From assembly GCF_905212195.1 (NCBI RefSeq), contig NZ_CAJMDQ010000001.1, positions 5,346-69,345 of the forward strand: 64,000 bases of DNA. Direction: 5' to 3'. The DNA is from an uncultured Anaerotignum sp. (GTDB taxonomy: Bacteria > Bacillota > Clostridia > Lachnospirales > Anaerotignaceae). This document shows positions 32,599 to 41,292 of this stretch, piece after piece (the stretch's first letter is position 1; every line of letters starts with the position of its first letter). The notes below the pieces were generated by a model that saw only the letters and a list, made by a program, of their open reading frames with translations, did not search any database and was not told the DNA's origin. Made by a program: the position numbers and the translations under genes.

Positions 32599-33834
32599 AT
32601 GATTGAACCGAAAATTTTTACGGTTGGACAAATCAACCGTTATATTCGCAATTTACTGGAAAACGATTTTATATTGAGCAGCCTTTTGGTGAAAGGGGAA
32701 ATCTCCAATTTCAAAGCCCATAGCTCCGGGCATTTGTATTTTACGTTGAAAGATGCATCCGGTGCCCTGTCCTGCGTCATGTTCCGGCAGGATGCGGCAG
32801 GGCTGCCCTTTGAACCGGAAAATGGTATGCAGGTGGTGGTATATGGTCATATTTCTCTTTATGAGAAAACGGGACAATATCAGCTCTATGCGGAATTTAT
32901 GGAACCTTTGGGCATTGGAGCCTTACAGGTTGCTTTTGAACAGTTAAAAGAAAAACTGGCGGCAGAAGGATTATTTGACGGAGATTTCAAAAGAGAAATT
33001 CCGAAAAATCCTTCTTGTATTGCGGTTATCACATCTCCAACAGGTGCGGCGGTGCGGGATATCCTGCAAATTGTCAAGCGTCGAGACCCAAATGTGAAAG
33101 TGGCGATTTTTCCCACATTGGTACAGGGAGAACAAGCGGCGGCAGATATTGTCCGTTCCCTGAAACTGGTCAATGAATGGGGTAAGGCAGACGTCATCAT
33201 TCTGGGGCGCGGCGGCGGCTCCATGGAAGATTTGTGGTGCTTCAATGACGAAAATGTGGCAAGAGCTGTTTTTGCGTCAGAGATTCCAGTGATTTCTGCT
33301 GTAGGTCATGAAACGGATTTTACCATCACAGATTTTGTGGCGGATATGCGTGCGCCTACGCCTTCCGCGGCGGCAGAACTGGCAACAACGCCTCTGACTG
33401 AACGGCGGGAAGCTTTTCACCGTCTGGAACTGCGGTTGGAACGAGATGTAAGTGCGCTTTTGACATCCTGCCGTAGACGACTGGATTTGTTGAAATCCCG
33501 TCCTGTCATGGAAAGACCTTTGGAGCGGATTTACCGTACCATGATGGACGTGGAAGAAACCCAGCAGCGGCTGGATAGAGAAATGACCAACCGTCTGATG
33601 CAGCGGGCAGAACGGTGGCAGTACCTGACCAATCGTCTGGAAGCTGCGTCACCGCTGGCAGTCATGTCACGGGGATATGTGATGGCTGTCACATCATCAG
33701 GAAAATTACTGACTTCCGTAAAACAGGCGGAAGTGGGGGATAGAGTCACTCTGCATTTGCAGGATGGCAAAATAGAAACGAATATTCAGGAAAAGGAGGT
33801 GTTTACCCATGGCGAAGAAGAAAGTCACCTTTGA
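32599..33834 (+). CDS. xseA: exodeoxyribonuclease VII large subunit
   Basis: A 411-residue nuclease subunit that degrades single-stranded DNA into oligonucleotides. An N-terminal OB-fold (about 1-100; VKGEISNFKAHSSGHLYFTLKD) is followed by the catalytic domain (IAVITSPTGAAVRDIL, GRGGGSMEDLWCFNDE, ISAVGHETDFTI, DMRAPTPSAAAE) and a long coiled-coil (about 275-345) that recruits the small subunits. The last 26 bases overlap xseB, whose ribosome site AAAGGAGGTG lies within this gene. Confidence 0.97.
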   Translation: MIEPKIFTVGQINRYIRNLLENDFILSSLLVKGEISNFKAHSSGHLYFTLKDASGALSCVMFRQDAAGLPFEPENGMQVVVYGHISLYEKTGQYQLYAEFMEPLGIGALQVAFEQLKEKLAAEGLFDGDFKREIPKNPSCIAVITSPTGAAVRDILQIVKRRDPNVKVAIFPTLVQGEQAAADIVRSLKLVNEWGKADVIILGRGGGSMEDLWCFNDENVARAVFASEIPVISAVGHETDFTITDFVADMRAPTPSAAAELATTPLTERREAFHRLELRLERDVSALLTSCRRRLDLLKSRPVMERPLERIYRTMMDVEETQQRLDREMTNRLMQRAERWQYLTNRLEAASPLAVMSRGYVMAVTSSGKLLTSVKQAEVGDRVTLHLQDGKIETNIQEKEVFTHGEEESHL

Positions 33835-34060
33835 AGAAGCCATGACACGGCTGGAAGAGATCGTTGACCGGCTGGAAAGGGAAGAAGTTCCTTTGGAAGA
33901 AGCAGTAAAGCTTTATCAGGAAGGCTTGAGTCTTTCGGCAGTCTGCAAGGAAAAACTGGCAGCGGCAGAGGGAAGCATTGTGATGCTGCGCAAAGAAGCA
34001 GGCTTATGGGAAGAAACACCTTTTGCAGAGGAGGATATGGAAAATGGACTTCAAAAGTGA
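33809..34060 (+). CDS. xseB: exodeoxyribonuclease VII small subunit
   Basis: An 83-residue helical protein. VTFEEAMTRLEEIVDRLE followed by EEVPLEEAVKLYQEGLSL is the family signature. Several copies wrap the coiled-coil of the large subunit. It overlaps both xseA (26 bases) and ispA (17 bases), so the three are translated together. Confidence 0.97.
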   Translation: MAKKKVTFEEAMTRLEEIVDRLEREEVPLEEAVKLYQEGLSLSAVCKEKLAAAEGSIVMLRKEAGLWEETPFAEEDMENGLQK

Positions 34061-34928
34061 TATGCAGGCACGCATTCAGGAAATCGAGGCTGCTTTGCAG
34101 ACATATATACCCAAACAGGAGGCATTTCCTCCCGTGATTTTTGAAGCAATGGGCTACAGCCTTTTTGCTGGCGGCAAACGCCTGCCCCCTAGGATGGTGC
34201 TGGCGGCATGCGAAGCCGTAGGCGGCAAAAAAGAAATGGCAATGCCTTTTGCCTGTGCTTTGGAAATGATTCATACATATTCTTTGATTCATGACGACCT
34301 GCCTGCCATGGATAACGACGATTATCGCCGCGGCAGACTGACCAGCCATAAAGTATATGGCGAAGATATGGCAATTCTGGCAGGGGATGGTCTGCTCCAT
34401 CACGCTATGGAAACCATGGCCCAGGCTTGTTATGAAAATCCTTGCAAGGAGACCACCGGCGCAATGCTTGCCATTGCCAAAGGCGCTGGTGTTCATGGGA
34501 TGCTCACCGGTCAGGTGGTAGACGTTTATTTTGAAGGCAAACCCATTGACAAAGAAACACTGGATTTTATCCACATCCACAAAACGGCGGCAATGATTCG
34601 CGGCGCGCTGGAAGCAGGCGCCAGAGTTGGCGGCGCTTCTGAAGAAGTGGTGGAAAAATTCGGTCTGGCAGGCGAAAAAATCGGTGTGGCCTTCCAGATT
34701 CTGGACGATATTCTGGATGTGACCAGTACCATGGAAGAACTGGGTAAACCCATCCACAGTGATGAAAAAAATGAAAAGACAACTTATGTGACTTTGTACG
34801 GCATTGAAGAATCCAGAAAAATCGCCGCAAAACTTTCCGATGAAGCTGTGGCAATCTGGAAAGAATTGGGCGAATCCTGTGATTTCTTACAGACATTGAC
34901 AAACTATTTGCTGCAAAGAACATATTGA
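34044..34928 (+). CDS. ispA: polyprenyl (farnesyl/geranyl) diphosphate synthase
   Basis: A 294-residue short-chain prenyltransferase that adds isopentenyl diphosphate to allylic diphosphates. Both Asp-rich motifs are intact: DDLPAMDND (first, about residue 85) and DDILD (second). Residues before the first motif favour C15 or shorter products, but this is not certain. The usual isopentenyl-binding GGKRLRP reads GGKRLPPR here: the Arg three residues after the Lys is Pro. The start was set at MDFKSDM after GAGGAGG; xseB overlaps the first 17 bases. Confidence 0.94.
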   Translation: MDFKSDMQARIQEIEAALQTYIPKQEAFPPVIFEAMGYSLFAGGKRLPPRMVLAACEAVGGKKEMAMPFACALEMIHTYSLIHDDLPAMDNDDYRRGRLTSHKVYGEDMAILAGDGLLHHAMETMAQACYENPCKETTGAMLAIAKGAGVHGMLTGQVVDVYFEGKPIDKETLDFIHIHKTAAMIRGALEAGARVGGASEEVVEKFGLAGEKIGVAFQILDDILDVTSTMEELGKPIHSDEKNEKTTYVTLYGIEESRKIAAKLSDEAVAIWKELGESCDFLQTLTNYLLQRTY

Positions 34929-34950
34929 GCAAAAGAAAGAAGATGATTCT

Positions 34951-35379
34951 ATGGGATTTGAATCGTTTTTATGGAATAAACCTTTTTGGGCGGCAATCAT
35001 TTCCTGGGCATTGGCGCAGGGATTTAAGACCATCCGTCCCATTGTGACAGAGAGAAAATTTGATGCCAGCAGATTGACTGGGACAGGCGGTATGCCCAGT
35101 TCTCATTCATCTCTGGTCATGGCACTGACCACCAGCGTGGGGAAGTATAACGGTTTTGATTCGGCATTGTTTGCCATCTCGCTGATTTTTTCCTTTGTGG
35201 TCATGTACGATGCGGCAGGGATCCGGCGTGCAGCCGGCAAACAGGCGGAGATCATCAACTACATGATTGAGCATCATAAACTGCCGGAACTGCAGAAAGT
35301 AAAGGAACTGCTGGGTCATACGCCATTGGAGGTATTTGTGGGAGCGATTTTGGGGATCGTCGTAGGATTGTTGTTTTAA
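34951..35379 (+). CDS. divergent PAP2 family protein (YuiD-like)
   Basis: A 142-residue membrane protein with about four helices, of the DUF212 family of divergent PAP2-like acid-phosphatase relatives. The core GGMPSSHSSLVMALTTSVG keeps the phosphatase SxxxH pattern, and YDAAGIRRAAGKQA supplies the Asp/Arg block. Its place between ispA and dxs suggests a polyprenyl-phosphate phosphatase, an inference from context. The family has no settled function. Confidence 0.85.
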   Translation: MGFESFLWNKPFWAAIISWALAQGFKTIRPIVTERKFDASRLTGTGGMPSSHSSLVMALTTSVGKYNGFDSALFAISLIFSFVVMYDAAGIRRAAGKQAEIINYMIEHHKLPELQKVKELLGHTPLEVFVGAILGIVVGLLF

Positions 35380-35393
35380 GATAAGGAGAGCAG

Positions 35394-37274
35394 GTGATTT
35401 GTGTGGGCGGAATATTGGACCGTATCCAATCTCCGGAAGACTTGAAAAAGTTGAATTTACAGGAAATGGAGCAGCTTTGTAAAGAACTGCGCCGCTTCCT
35501 TCTTCGGGCAGTTTCGAAAACCGGCGGTCACCTGGCATCCAATCTGGGTGTGGTAGAGCTGACGGTGGCGCTGGAATACTGTTTCAGACTGCCTCAGGAT
35601 AAAATCGTATGGGATGTAGGCCATCAGGCATATATCCATAAAATACTGACAGGACGTAAAGATGGTTTTTCCGCTTTGCGTCAGCTGGACGGGCTCAGTG
35701 GGTTCCCGAAACCCCATGAAAGTGCTTGTGACGCTTTTGCGGCAGGTCATAGCTCCACATCTATTTCAGCGGCTTTGGGGATTGCCAAAGCAAGAGATTT
35801 GCAGGGCAGAAAAAATCATGTCATTGCTGTCATCGGCGATGGTTCCATGACAGGCGGCTTGGCTTATGAAGCGCTGAATAATGCGGGCAGAGAAAATACA
35901 GACCTGATTGTTGTTTTGAATGATAACCAGATGTCCATTGACACCAACGTGGGTGCCATCAGTAAGCATTTGAACTCCCTGCGTACCAGCAACCGGTATC
36001 AGGCCTTTAAAGATAATTTCAAACAATTCCGTGATATGGTGCCTGTTATTGGAAAACCTGCTTATTCTGTACTGGAAAAGGTAAGGGACAGCGCAAAGCT
36101 GCTTCTGCTGGAAGGTGCTGTGTTTGAAGGCATGGGCTTTAAATATATCGGTCCTGTAGATGGACATGATTTGCCGGAATTGATCGAACTGTTCAAAAAT
36201 GTACAGCAGATGCATGGACCGATTTTGATTCATGTGAAAACAGAAAAAGGGAAGGGCTATCCTTATGCAGAAGAACGTCCTTGGGATTACCATGGCGTGA
36301 GTCCTTTTGATCTGCGGACAGGGGAACCCCTTTCCAAGAGCAACAAACCCAGCTGGTCTGCTGTATTTGGCAATAAAATTGTGGAAATCGCGAAACGGAA
36401 TCCAAAAGTTGTGGGTATCACTGCTGCCATGTGCAGCGGCACAGGATTCCAGAAATTCCGGAAAGAATTTCCGAAACGTTTCTTTGACGTTGCCATTGCG
36501 GAGCAGCATGGGACAACCTTTGCGGCAGGGCTGGCAAGTCAGGGGATGATTCCTGTTTTTGCGGTATATTCCTCTTTCCTGCAGCGTGCTTATGACCAGA
36601 TTATCCATGATGTGTGCATGGAAAATCTTCATGTGGTATTTGCTATCGACCGTGCAGGGATTGTCGGCGCTGACGGGGAGACCCATCAGGGGGTATTTGA
36701 CCTTTCTTTCCTGCGTCATATCCCCAATATGACAGTGCTGTCACCCAAGAATGGATGGGAACTGGAAGCAATGCTGGATTATGCAGTGAATGTCTGCAAA
36801 GGCCCTGTAGCAGTGCGTTATCCCAGAGGAACTGCATCAGAAAACTTTGAAATGCAGCGTCTGCCTGTGGAATACGGCAAGGCAGAATGGATTGCCAAAG
36901 GGGAAGACATTGCCATTCTGGCAGAAGGTCATATGCTGGATGCGGCTTATGGCGCAGTGGAACGTCTGCGGGCAGAAGGAAAAAATCCTTCTCTTGTAAA
37001 TATCCGTTTCATCCGTCCTCTGGATGGAGAAATTTTGCGGGCAGTGGCAGAAAATTGCAGCCATATTTTCACAGTGGAAGATAATGTCCGTGACGGCGGC
37101 TTTGGTTCCGCAGTGCTTGAATTTTACAGCGACAATGACATTGCAGCCAATGTGAAAAACCTGGCGTTCCCCGATGAATACATCGAACAGGGGACACAGG
37201 CGCAGCTGTTTGCAAAATATGGTCTGGATGCAGAAGGGATTTATCAATCCATCAAAAAAACGTTGGGAGAGTAA
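35394..37274 (+). CDS. dxs: 1-deoxy-D-xylulose-5-phosphate synthase
   Basis: A 626-residue thiamine-diphosphate enzyme that condenses pyruvate and glyceraldehyde 3-phosphate, the first step of the MEP isoprenoid route. The cofactor site GDGSMTGGLAYEALNNAG...NDNQMSID, the early catalytic His in DVGHQAY, and the second-half blocks AEQHGTTFAAGLA and DRAGIVGADGETHQG are present. The GTG start at 35394 is used: AAGGAG lies five bases upstream, although a second GTG at 35403 is possible. It follows the ispA and YuiD genes in the same operon. Confidence 0.96.
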   Translation: MICVGGILDRIQSPEDLKKLNLQEMEQLCKELRRFLLRAVSKTGGHLASNLGVVELTVALEYCFRLPQDKIVWDVGHQAYIHKILTGRKDGFSALRQLDGLSGFPKPHESACDAFAAGHSSTSISAALGIAKARDLQGRKNHVIAVIGDGSMTGGLAYEALNNAGRENTDLIVVLNDNQMSIDTNVGAISKHLNSLRTSNRYQAFKDNFKQFRDMVPVIGKPAYSVLEKVRDSAKLLLLEGAVFEGMGFKYIGPVDGHDLPELIELFKNVQQMHGPILIHVKTEKGKGYPYAEERPWDYHGVSPFDLRTGEPLSKSNKPSWSAVFGNKIVEIAKRNPKVVGITAAMCSGTGFQKFRKEFPKRFFDVAIAEQHGTTFAAGLASQGMIPVFAVYSSFLQRAYDQIIHDVCMENLHVVFAIDRAGIVGADGETHQGVFDLSFLRHIPNMTVLSPKNGWELEAMLDYAVNVCKGPVAVRYPRGTASENFEMQRLPVEYGKAEWIAKGEDIAILAEGHMLDAAYGAVERLRAEGKNPSLVNIRFIRPLDGEILRAVAENCSHIFTVEDNVRDGGFGSAVLEFYSDNDIAANVKNLAFPDEYIEQGTQAQLFAKYGLDAEGIYQSIKKTLGE

Positions 37275-37277
37275 GTT

Positions 37278-38096
37278 ATGGCAGAAAAAGTGGAAAAGGA
37301 ACGGCTGGATGTGCTCTTGGTGCAGCGTGGGCTGGCACCGGGCAGAGATCAGGCGAAAGCATATATTATGGCAGGCAATGTTTATGTGGACGGCATGAAA
37401 GAAGATAAAGCCGGCACAAAGATTCCTGTAACTGCGGAAATCGAAGTGCGGGATGCAGCCATGAAATATGTCAGCCGCGGCGGCTATAAACTGGAAAAAG
37501 CCATGGAAGTTTTCCCCATTACACTGACAGATAAAATCTGTCTGGATATTGGCGCTTCCACTGGCGGTTTCACAGACTGTATGCTGCAAAACGGCGCTGC
37601 AAAGGTATATTCCATCGACGTTGGATATGGTCAGTTTGCATGGAAACTGCGCAATGACCCCAGAGTCGTTTGTCTGGAAAAAACCAATGTGCGCTATGTG
37701 ACGCAGGAACAGGTGCCCGATGCGGCGGATTTTGCGTCCATTGACGTATCTTTTATTTCCCTGACAAAAGTTCTGCCTGCCGTATTGGGTGTTATGAAAG
37801 AGGATGGACAGCTGGTCTGCCTCATCAAACCTCAGTTTGAAGCAGGAAGAGAAAAAGTAGGGAAAAATGGTGTTGTCAAAGACATTGCTGTACATAAAGA
37901 AGTCATTCTCATGATTGCGGATTATGCTATGGCAAATGGTCTGGGCGTGATGGGACTGGATTTCTCCCCCATCAAAGGACCAAAAGGCAACATCGAATAC
38001 TTGATTTACTTGGATAAAAAACAGCCAGGTGCAACAAAAGAAGAAGTTCATACATGGGTAGAAGAAATCGCAGCAAAATCACATGAAGTTTTATAA
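37278..38096 (+). CDS. tlyA: TlyA family rRNA 2'-O-methyltransferase / hemolysin-like
   Basis: A 272-residue protein with an N-terminal S4 RNA-binding domain (about 8-65; RLDVLLVQRGLAPGRDQAKAYI within a single helix pair) and a C-terminal RrmJ/FtsJ-like methyltransferase domain (from about 70). The SAM site is LDIGASTGGFTDCMLQ; the K-D-K-E-type catalytic residues include KYVSRGGYKLEKA. Mycobacterial TlyA methylates 16S and 23S rRNA and sets capreomycin sensitivity; the Firmicute role is less clear. It lies three bases after dxs, the order also seen in B. subtilis (yqxC). Confidence 0.94.
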   Translation: MAEKVEKERLDVLLVQRGLAPGRDQAKAYIMAGNVYVDGMKEDKAGTKIPVTAEIEVRDAAMKYVSRGGYKLEKAMEVFPITLTDKICLDIGASTGGFTDCMLQNGAAKVYSIDVGYGQFAWKLRNDPRVVCLEKTNVRYVTQEQVPDAADFASIDVSFISLTKVLPAVLGVMKEDGQLVCLIKPQFEAGREKVGKNGVVKDIAVHKEVILMIADYAMANGLGVMGLDFSPIKGPKGNIEYLIYLDKKQPGATKEEVHTWVEEIAAKSHEVL

Positions 38097-38116
38097 CGCT
38101 GCATGGGGGCGAAGGT

Positions 38117-38968
38117 ATGAAAAAAGTAGGAATACTTCCAAATTTGGAGAAGGATAAGGATTTTGCGGTAACCAATCGGCTGCTGCAATATTTGAAATTG
38201 AAAGAGTGTCAGCCACGTTTGTCCATGAAGGCGGCAAAACTTGCCGGATTGGAGGAATATGGCTGCTTAGAAGAAGAACTGTATCGGGATTCAGATTTTT
38301 TAATCTCTTTGGGCGGCGACGGTACCCTTCTCGGTGTCGGCAGAAAGTCTGCGCCCTATGGTACACCGATTTTGGGCATCAATTTAGGGACGCTGGGATT
38401 TTTGACGGCGGAAGAGAAAAATCATGCGGAGTATGCCATTGATAAAGTGCTGGCAGGCGATTATAAAATGGAAAAACGCATGATGCTGCAGGCGACCATC
38501 GCCACAGACATGGAGCGGATTGAAGGGATTCTTGCCCTCAATGACATTTGTATCACCAGAGGTTTGCTCTATAAGATTCTGGAATTTAATATTTATGTCA
38601 ATGAGGAATATGTGGATACCCTTCGGGCGGATGGTGTTATTATCTGTACGCCTACAGGCTCCACGGCGTATAATCTGTCTGCTGGCGGCCCCGTTCTGAA
38701 AGCAGATGCGCAGATTATTGCCATTACGCCCATTTCTGCCCATACCCTTACAAGCCGTTCCATTGTGGTTTCGGCTGACGATGTGGTGACAGTGGAAATC
38801 AATCCCAGAGAAGAGGCGGATTTTACCGTCAGTGCCGATGGGCAGGATGCCTGGACGCTGACAGGTAAAAAAGTTGTACAGGTGAAAAAAGCAAAGGAAT
38901 ATGCTTCCATTATCAAAACAAATCCGCAGAGTTTTTATGACGTACTGCGTCAGAAACTCAGCAGATAG
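38117..38968 (+). CDS. nadK: NAD kinase
   Basis: A 283-residue enzyme that phosphorylates NAD to NADP. GGDGTLLGVGRK (catalytic Asp) and NLGTLGFLTAE are early; the NE/D-type block NDICITRG and CTPTGSTAYNLSAGGPV follow, then SRSIVVSADD and TVSADGQDAWTL near the end. All are in the order found in bacterial NadK. It sits between tlyA and argR as in other Clostridia. Confidence 0.97.
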   Translation: MKKVGILPNLEKDKDFAVTNRLLQYLKLKECQPRLSMKAAKLAGLEEYGCLEEELYRDSDFLISLGGDGTLLGVGRKSAPYGTPILGINLGTLGFLTAEEKNHAEYAIDKVLAGDYKMEKRMMLQATIATDMERIEGILALNDICITRGLLYKILEFNIYVNEEYVDTLRADGVIICTPTGSTAYNLSAGGPVLKADAQIIAITPISAHTLTSRSIVVSADDVVTVEINPREEADFTVSADGQDAWTLTGKKVVQVKKAKEYASIIKTNPQSFYDVLRQKLSR

Positions 38969-38991
38969 AGAATAGAAAGGTTGTGACGAGT

Positions 38992-39447
38992 TTGAAAATT
39001 GCCAGACATGCGAAAATATTGGAACTGATCGAAAAATACGATATTGAAACCCAGGACGAATTGGCGCAGAAACTGTGTGAAGAAGGCTTTATGGTTACAC
39101 AGGCAACTGTTTCCAGAGACATCCGGGAAATGAAGCTGACAAAAATCGCCACTGAGCGGGGAAAACAGAAATATTCTGTCATTACCGGCAATGATACGGA
39201 AATTACAGAACGTTTGACACGTGTATTCAAAGAAGCAGTTGTAAAAATGGACTATGCACAGAATATGATTGTTATCAAAACTCTGGAAGGTATGGGCATG
39301 GCAGTAGCAGTTGCGCTGGATAACATGCAGAACCCGGAAATCCTGGGTACCATTGCCGGGGACGATACCGTATTCTGCGTAGTCAGAACACATAATCAGG
39401 CAGCGGTGATTATTGAAAAGCTGTATCGTATCATTCATAGTGCCTAA
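38992..39447 (+). CDS. argR: arginine repressor ArgR/AhrC
   Basis: A 151-residue regulator. The N-terminal winged helix includes IETQDELAQKLCEEGF and TQATVSRDIREMKL. The C-terminal arginine-binding and hexamer domain carries TIAGDDTVFCVVR. With arginine bound it represses arginine synthesis and activates breakdown. The TTG start at 38992 is preferred because AGAAAGG lies 11 bases upstream; a GTG three codons earlier is too close to it. Confidence 0.95.
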   Translation: MKIARHAKILELIEKYDIETQDELAQKLCEEGFMVTQATVSRDIREMKLTKIATERGKQKYSVITGNDTEITERLTRVFKEAVVKMDYAQNMIVIKTLEGMGMAVAVALDNMQNPEILGTIAGDDTVFCVVRTHNQAAVIIEKLYRIIHSA

Positions 39448-39465
39448 GAAACGGGGAATGTAAAA

Positions 39466-41145
39466 ATGCTGGAACATTTGCATATCAAAAACGTAGCGCT
39501 GATTGCAGAAAGTGAACTGCATTTTGAAAAGGGCCTGAATATCCTCACAGGGGAAACAGGCGCCGGAAAATCCATGATCATTGATTCCCTGCATTTCGCA
39601 CTGGGCGGTCGGGTAAACCGTGATTTCCTGCGGAAGGAAGAACAGTCGGCAGTGGTGGAAGCTTTGTTTTCCACAGAAAACCCGAAGGTTTCTGTTTTTC
39701 TGGAGGAAAACGGTATTCCAGTAGAGGAAGATGGTACATTGCTCATTGCCCGCACTATGCAGGCATCAGGAAAAACCGTTGCCCGTGTCAATGGCAGCAC
39801 CGTTACAGCTGGTATGCTGAAGGAACTGGCAGGAGAATTGCTGGATATTTACGGACAGCATGAACATCAGTCATTGCTGAATCCCAGCCGGCATATTCAT
39901 TTGCTGGATCGTTTTTGCGGGGAAGCATTGGAAGAAAAGCTGGCGGAATACCGCAAAGAATTCAGCAGAGAAAAAGAACTGAAAAAACAGCTGGAAATGC
40001 TCTGTGGGGAAGAAAGCAGCCGCGCCCAGCGCTTAGATATCCTTCAATTCCAGAAAGAAGAAATTGAAGGGGCCTCTCTGCGTGCTGGTGAGGAAGAAGA
40101 ACTGCTGGAACAGAAAAAACGTCTGGGCAGTGTGGAAAAGCTTATGCGTTTGTCTGTGGAAGGGGTGCAGCTCCTTTATGACGGCAGGGAAGGCATGGCT
40201 TCTGCCTGCGATAATCTGGGAGAGGCGCTGCGGTGTTTGCAGGAAGCGGCGGCACTGGATAATAGTCTGTCAGAACTTTGCGAGCGCATGGACAATGTGT
40301 ATGCCCAGTTGGAAGACGGCGCAAGAGAATGGAAAAAGTATACCCATTTGCTGGAAGCAGACCCGGACGCACTGGAAAACATCGAAGAACGTTTGCAGAC
40401 TATCTACCGCCTGAAAAGAAAATATGGCGGCAGTGTGGAAACGGTTCTGGATTTTTACCAGAAAGCAGTGCAGGAACTGGATTTTCTGCTGAACAGTGAG
40501 GAACGCGCGGCAGAGCTGGAACAGGCGTTGCAGGCAGTTCATGAGCATATGACAGCCTTGGCTGGAGAAATCACAGCCATCCGGAAAAATACAGCTTTGC
40601 AGGTGCAGACACAGGTAGAACAGGCACTGCATGATATGGAAATGGCACAGGCAAGATTTTATATTTCCGTAGAAAAACGGGAAAATTTTGCCGCAGACGG
40701 TTTGGATAAAGTGGAATTTCTGATTTCTGCCAATGCGGGGGAGGACTTGAAGCCTCTGGCAAAAATCGCATCCGGTGGGGAAATGTCCCGCGTGATGCTG
40801 GCTCTGAAAACAGTGCTGGTGGATGCAGACGAAATTGGAACCTTTATCTTTGACGAAATCGACACAGGTGTCAGCGGCAAGACTGCCAGAAAAGTTGGGG
40901 AAAAAATGAGTCTGCTGGGGAAAAAGCGGCAGATTCTGTGTATTACCCATTTGCCTCAGATTGCGGCTATGGCAGACAATCATTTTCGCATAGAAAAACA
41001 TGTGGCGGAAGGGCGAACCACCACAACCGTAGAAACATTAGATGAGAACGCTTCCTGTCGGGAAATTGCGCGGCTCATGGGCGGTGAGGAAATCACAGAA
41101 ACCACCATGGCAGCAGCAAGAGAACTGCGGCGGGAAAAACCTTGA
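39466..41145 (+). CDS. recN: DNA repair protein RecN
   Basis: A 559-residue SMC-like ATPase that acts early in double-strand break repair. Walker A is GETGAGKSMIID at about residue 30. A long coiled-coil region spans about 150-380. The C-terminal part contains the signature LASGGEMSRVMLALK-type block (IASGGEMSRVMLALK) and Walker B FIFDEIDTGVSG. Head and tail together form the ATPase. In B. subtilis the next genes are spoIVB and spo0A; here a separate leader and MATE gene follow. Confidence 0.97.
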   Translation: MLEHLHIKNVALIAESELHFEKGLNILTGETGAGKSMIIDSLHFALGGRVNRDFLRKEEQSAVVEALFSTENPKVSVFLEENGIPVEEDGTLLIARTMQASGKTVARVNGSTVTAGMLKELAGELLDIYGQHEHQSLLNPSRHIHLLDRFCGEALEEKLAEYRKEFSREKELKKQLEMLCGEESSRAQRLDILQFQKEEIEGASLRAGEEEELLEQKKRLGSVEKLMRLSVEGVQLLYDGREGMASACDNLGEALRCLQEAAALDNSLSELCERMDNVYAQLEDGAREWKKYTHLLEADPDALENIEERLQTIYRLKRKYGGSVETVLDFYQKAVQELDFLLNSEERAAELEQALQAVHEHMTALAGEITAIRKNTALQVQTQVEQALHDMEMAQARFYISVEKRENFAADGLDKVEFLISANAGEDLKPLAKIASGGEMSRVMLALKTVLVDADEIGTFIFDEIDTGVSGKTARKVGEKMSLLGKKRQILCITHLPQIAAMADNHFRIEKHVAEGRTTTTVETLDENASCREIARLMGGEEITETTMAAARELRREKP

Positions 41146-41156
41146 GGAAAACCCTC

Positions 41157-41185
41157 TTGACAAGTAAAATATACATTGCTACAAT
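41157..41185 (+). promoter_or_regulatory. near-consensus promoter in the recN-MATE gap
   Basis: TTGACA, 17 bases, TACAAT. The predicted start near 41192 gives a short leader that contains a terminator before the MATE gene. Confidence 0.8.
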
Positions 41186-41226
41186 GAGTTTGTTCATCGG
41201 AGGGTGCGTAATACATAAGAGATTAC

Positions 41227-41277
41227 AGCCGGATAAGATGGCAGGTGAAAGTCCTGCTTCTTATCCGGCTTTTTTTG
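41227..41277 (+). terminator. terminator hairpin in the leader of the MATE gene
   Basis: AGCCGGATAAGA pairs with TCTTATCCGGCT, with an inner GCAGG/CCTGC stem and loop TGAAAGT, followed by seven T. It ends recN transcripts and would also stop transcripts from the promoter at 41157 unless an antiterminator forms. No known riboswitch class was recognised. A hairpin GTAAT...ATTAC precedes it (41208-41226). Confidence 0.85.
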
Positions 41278-41292
41278 TGAAAGGAGAAGCCT

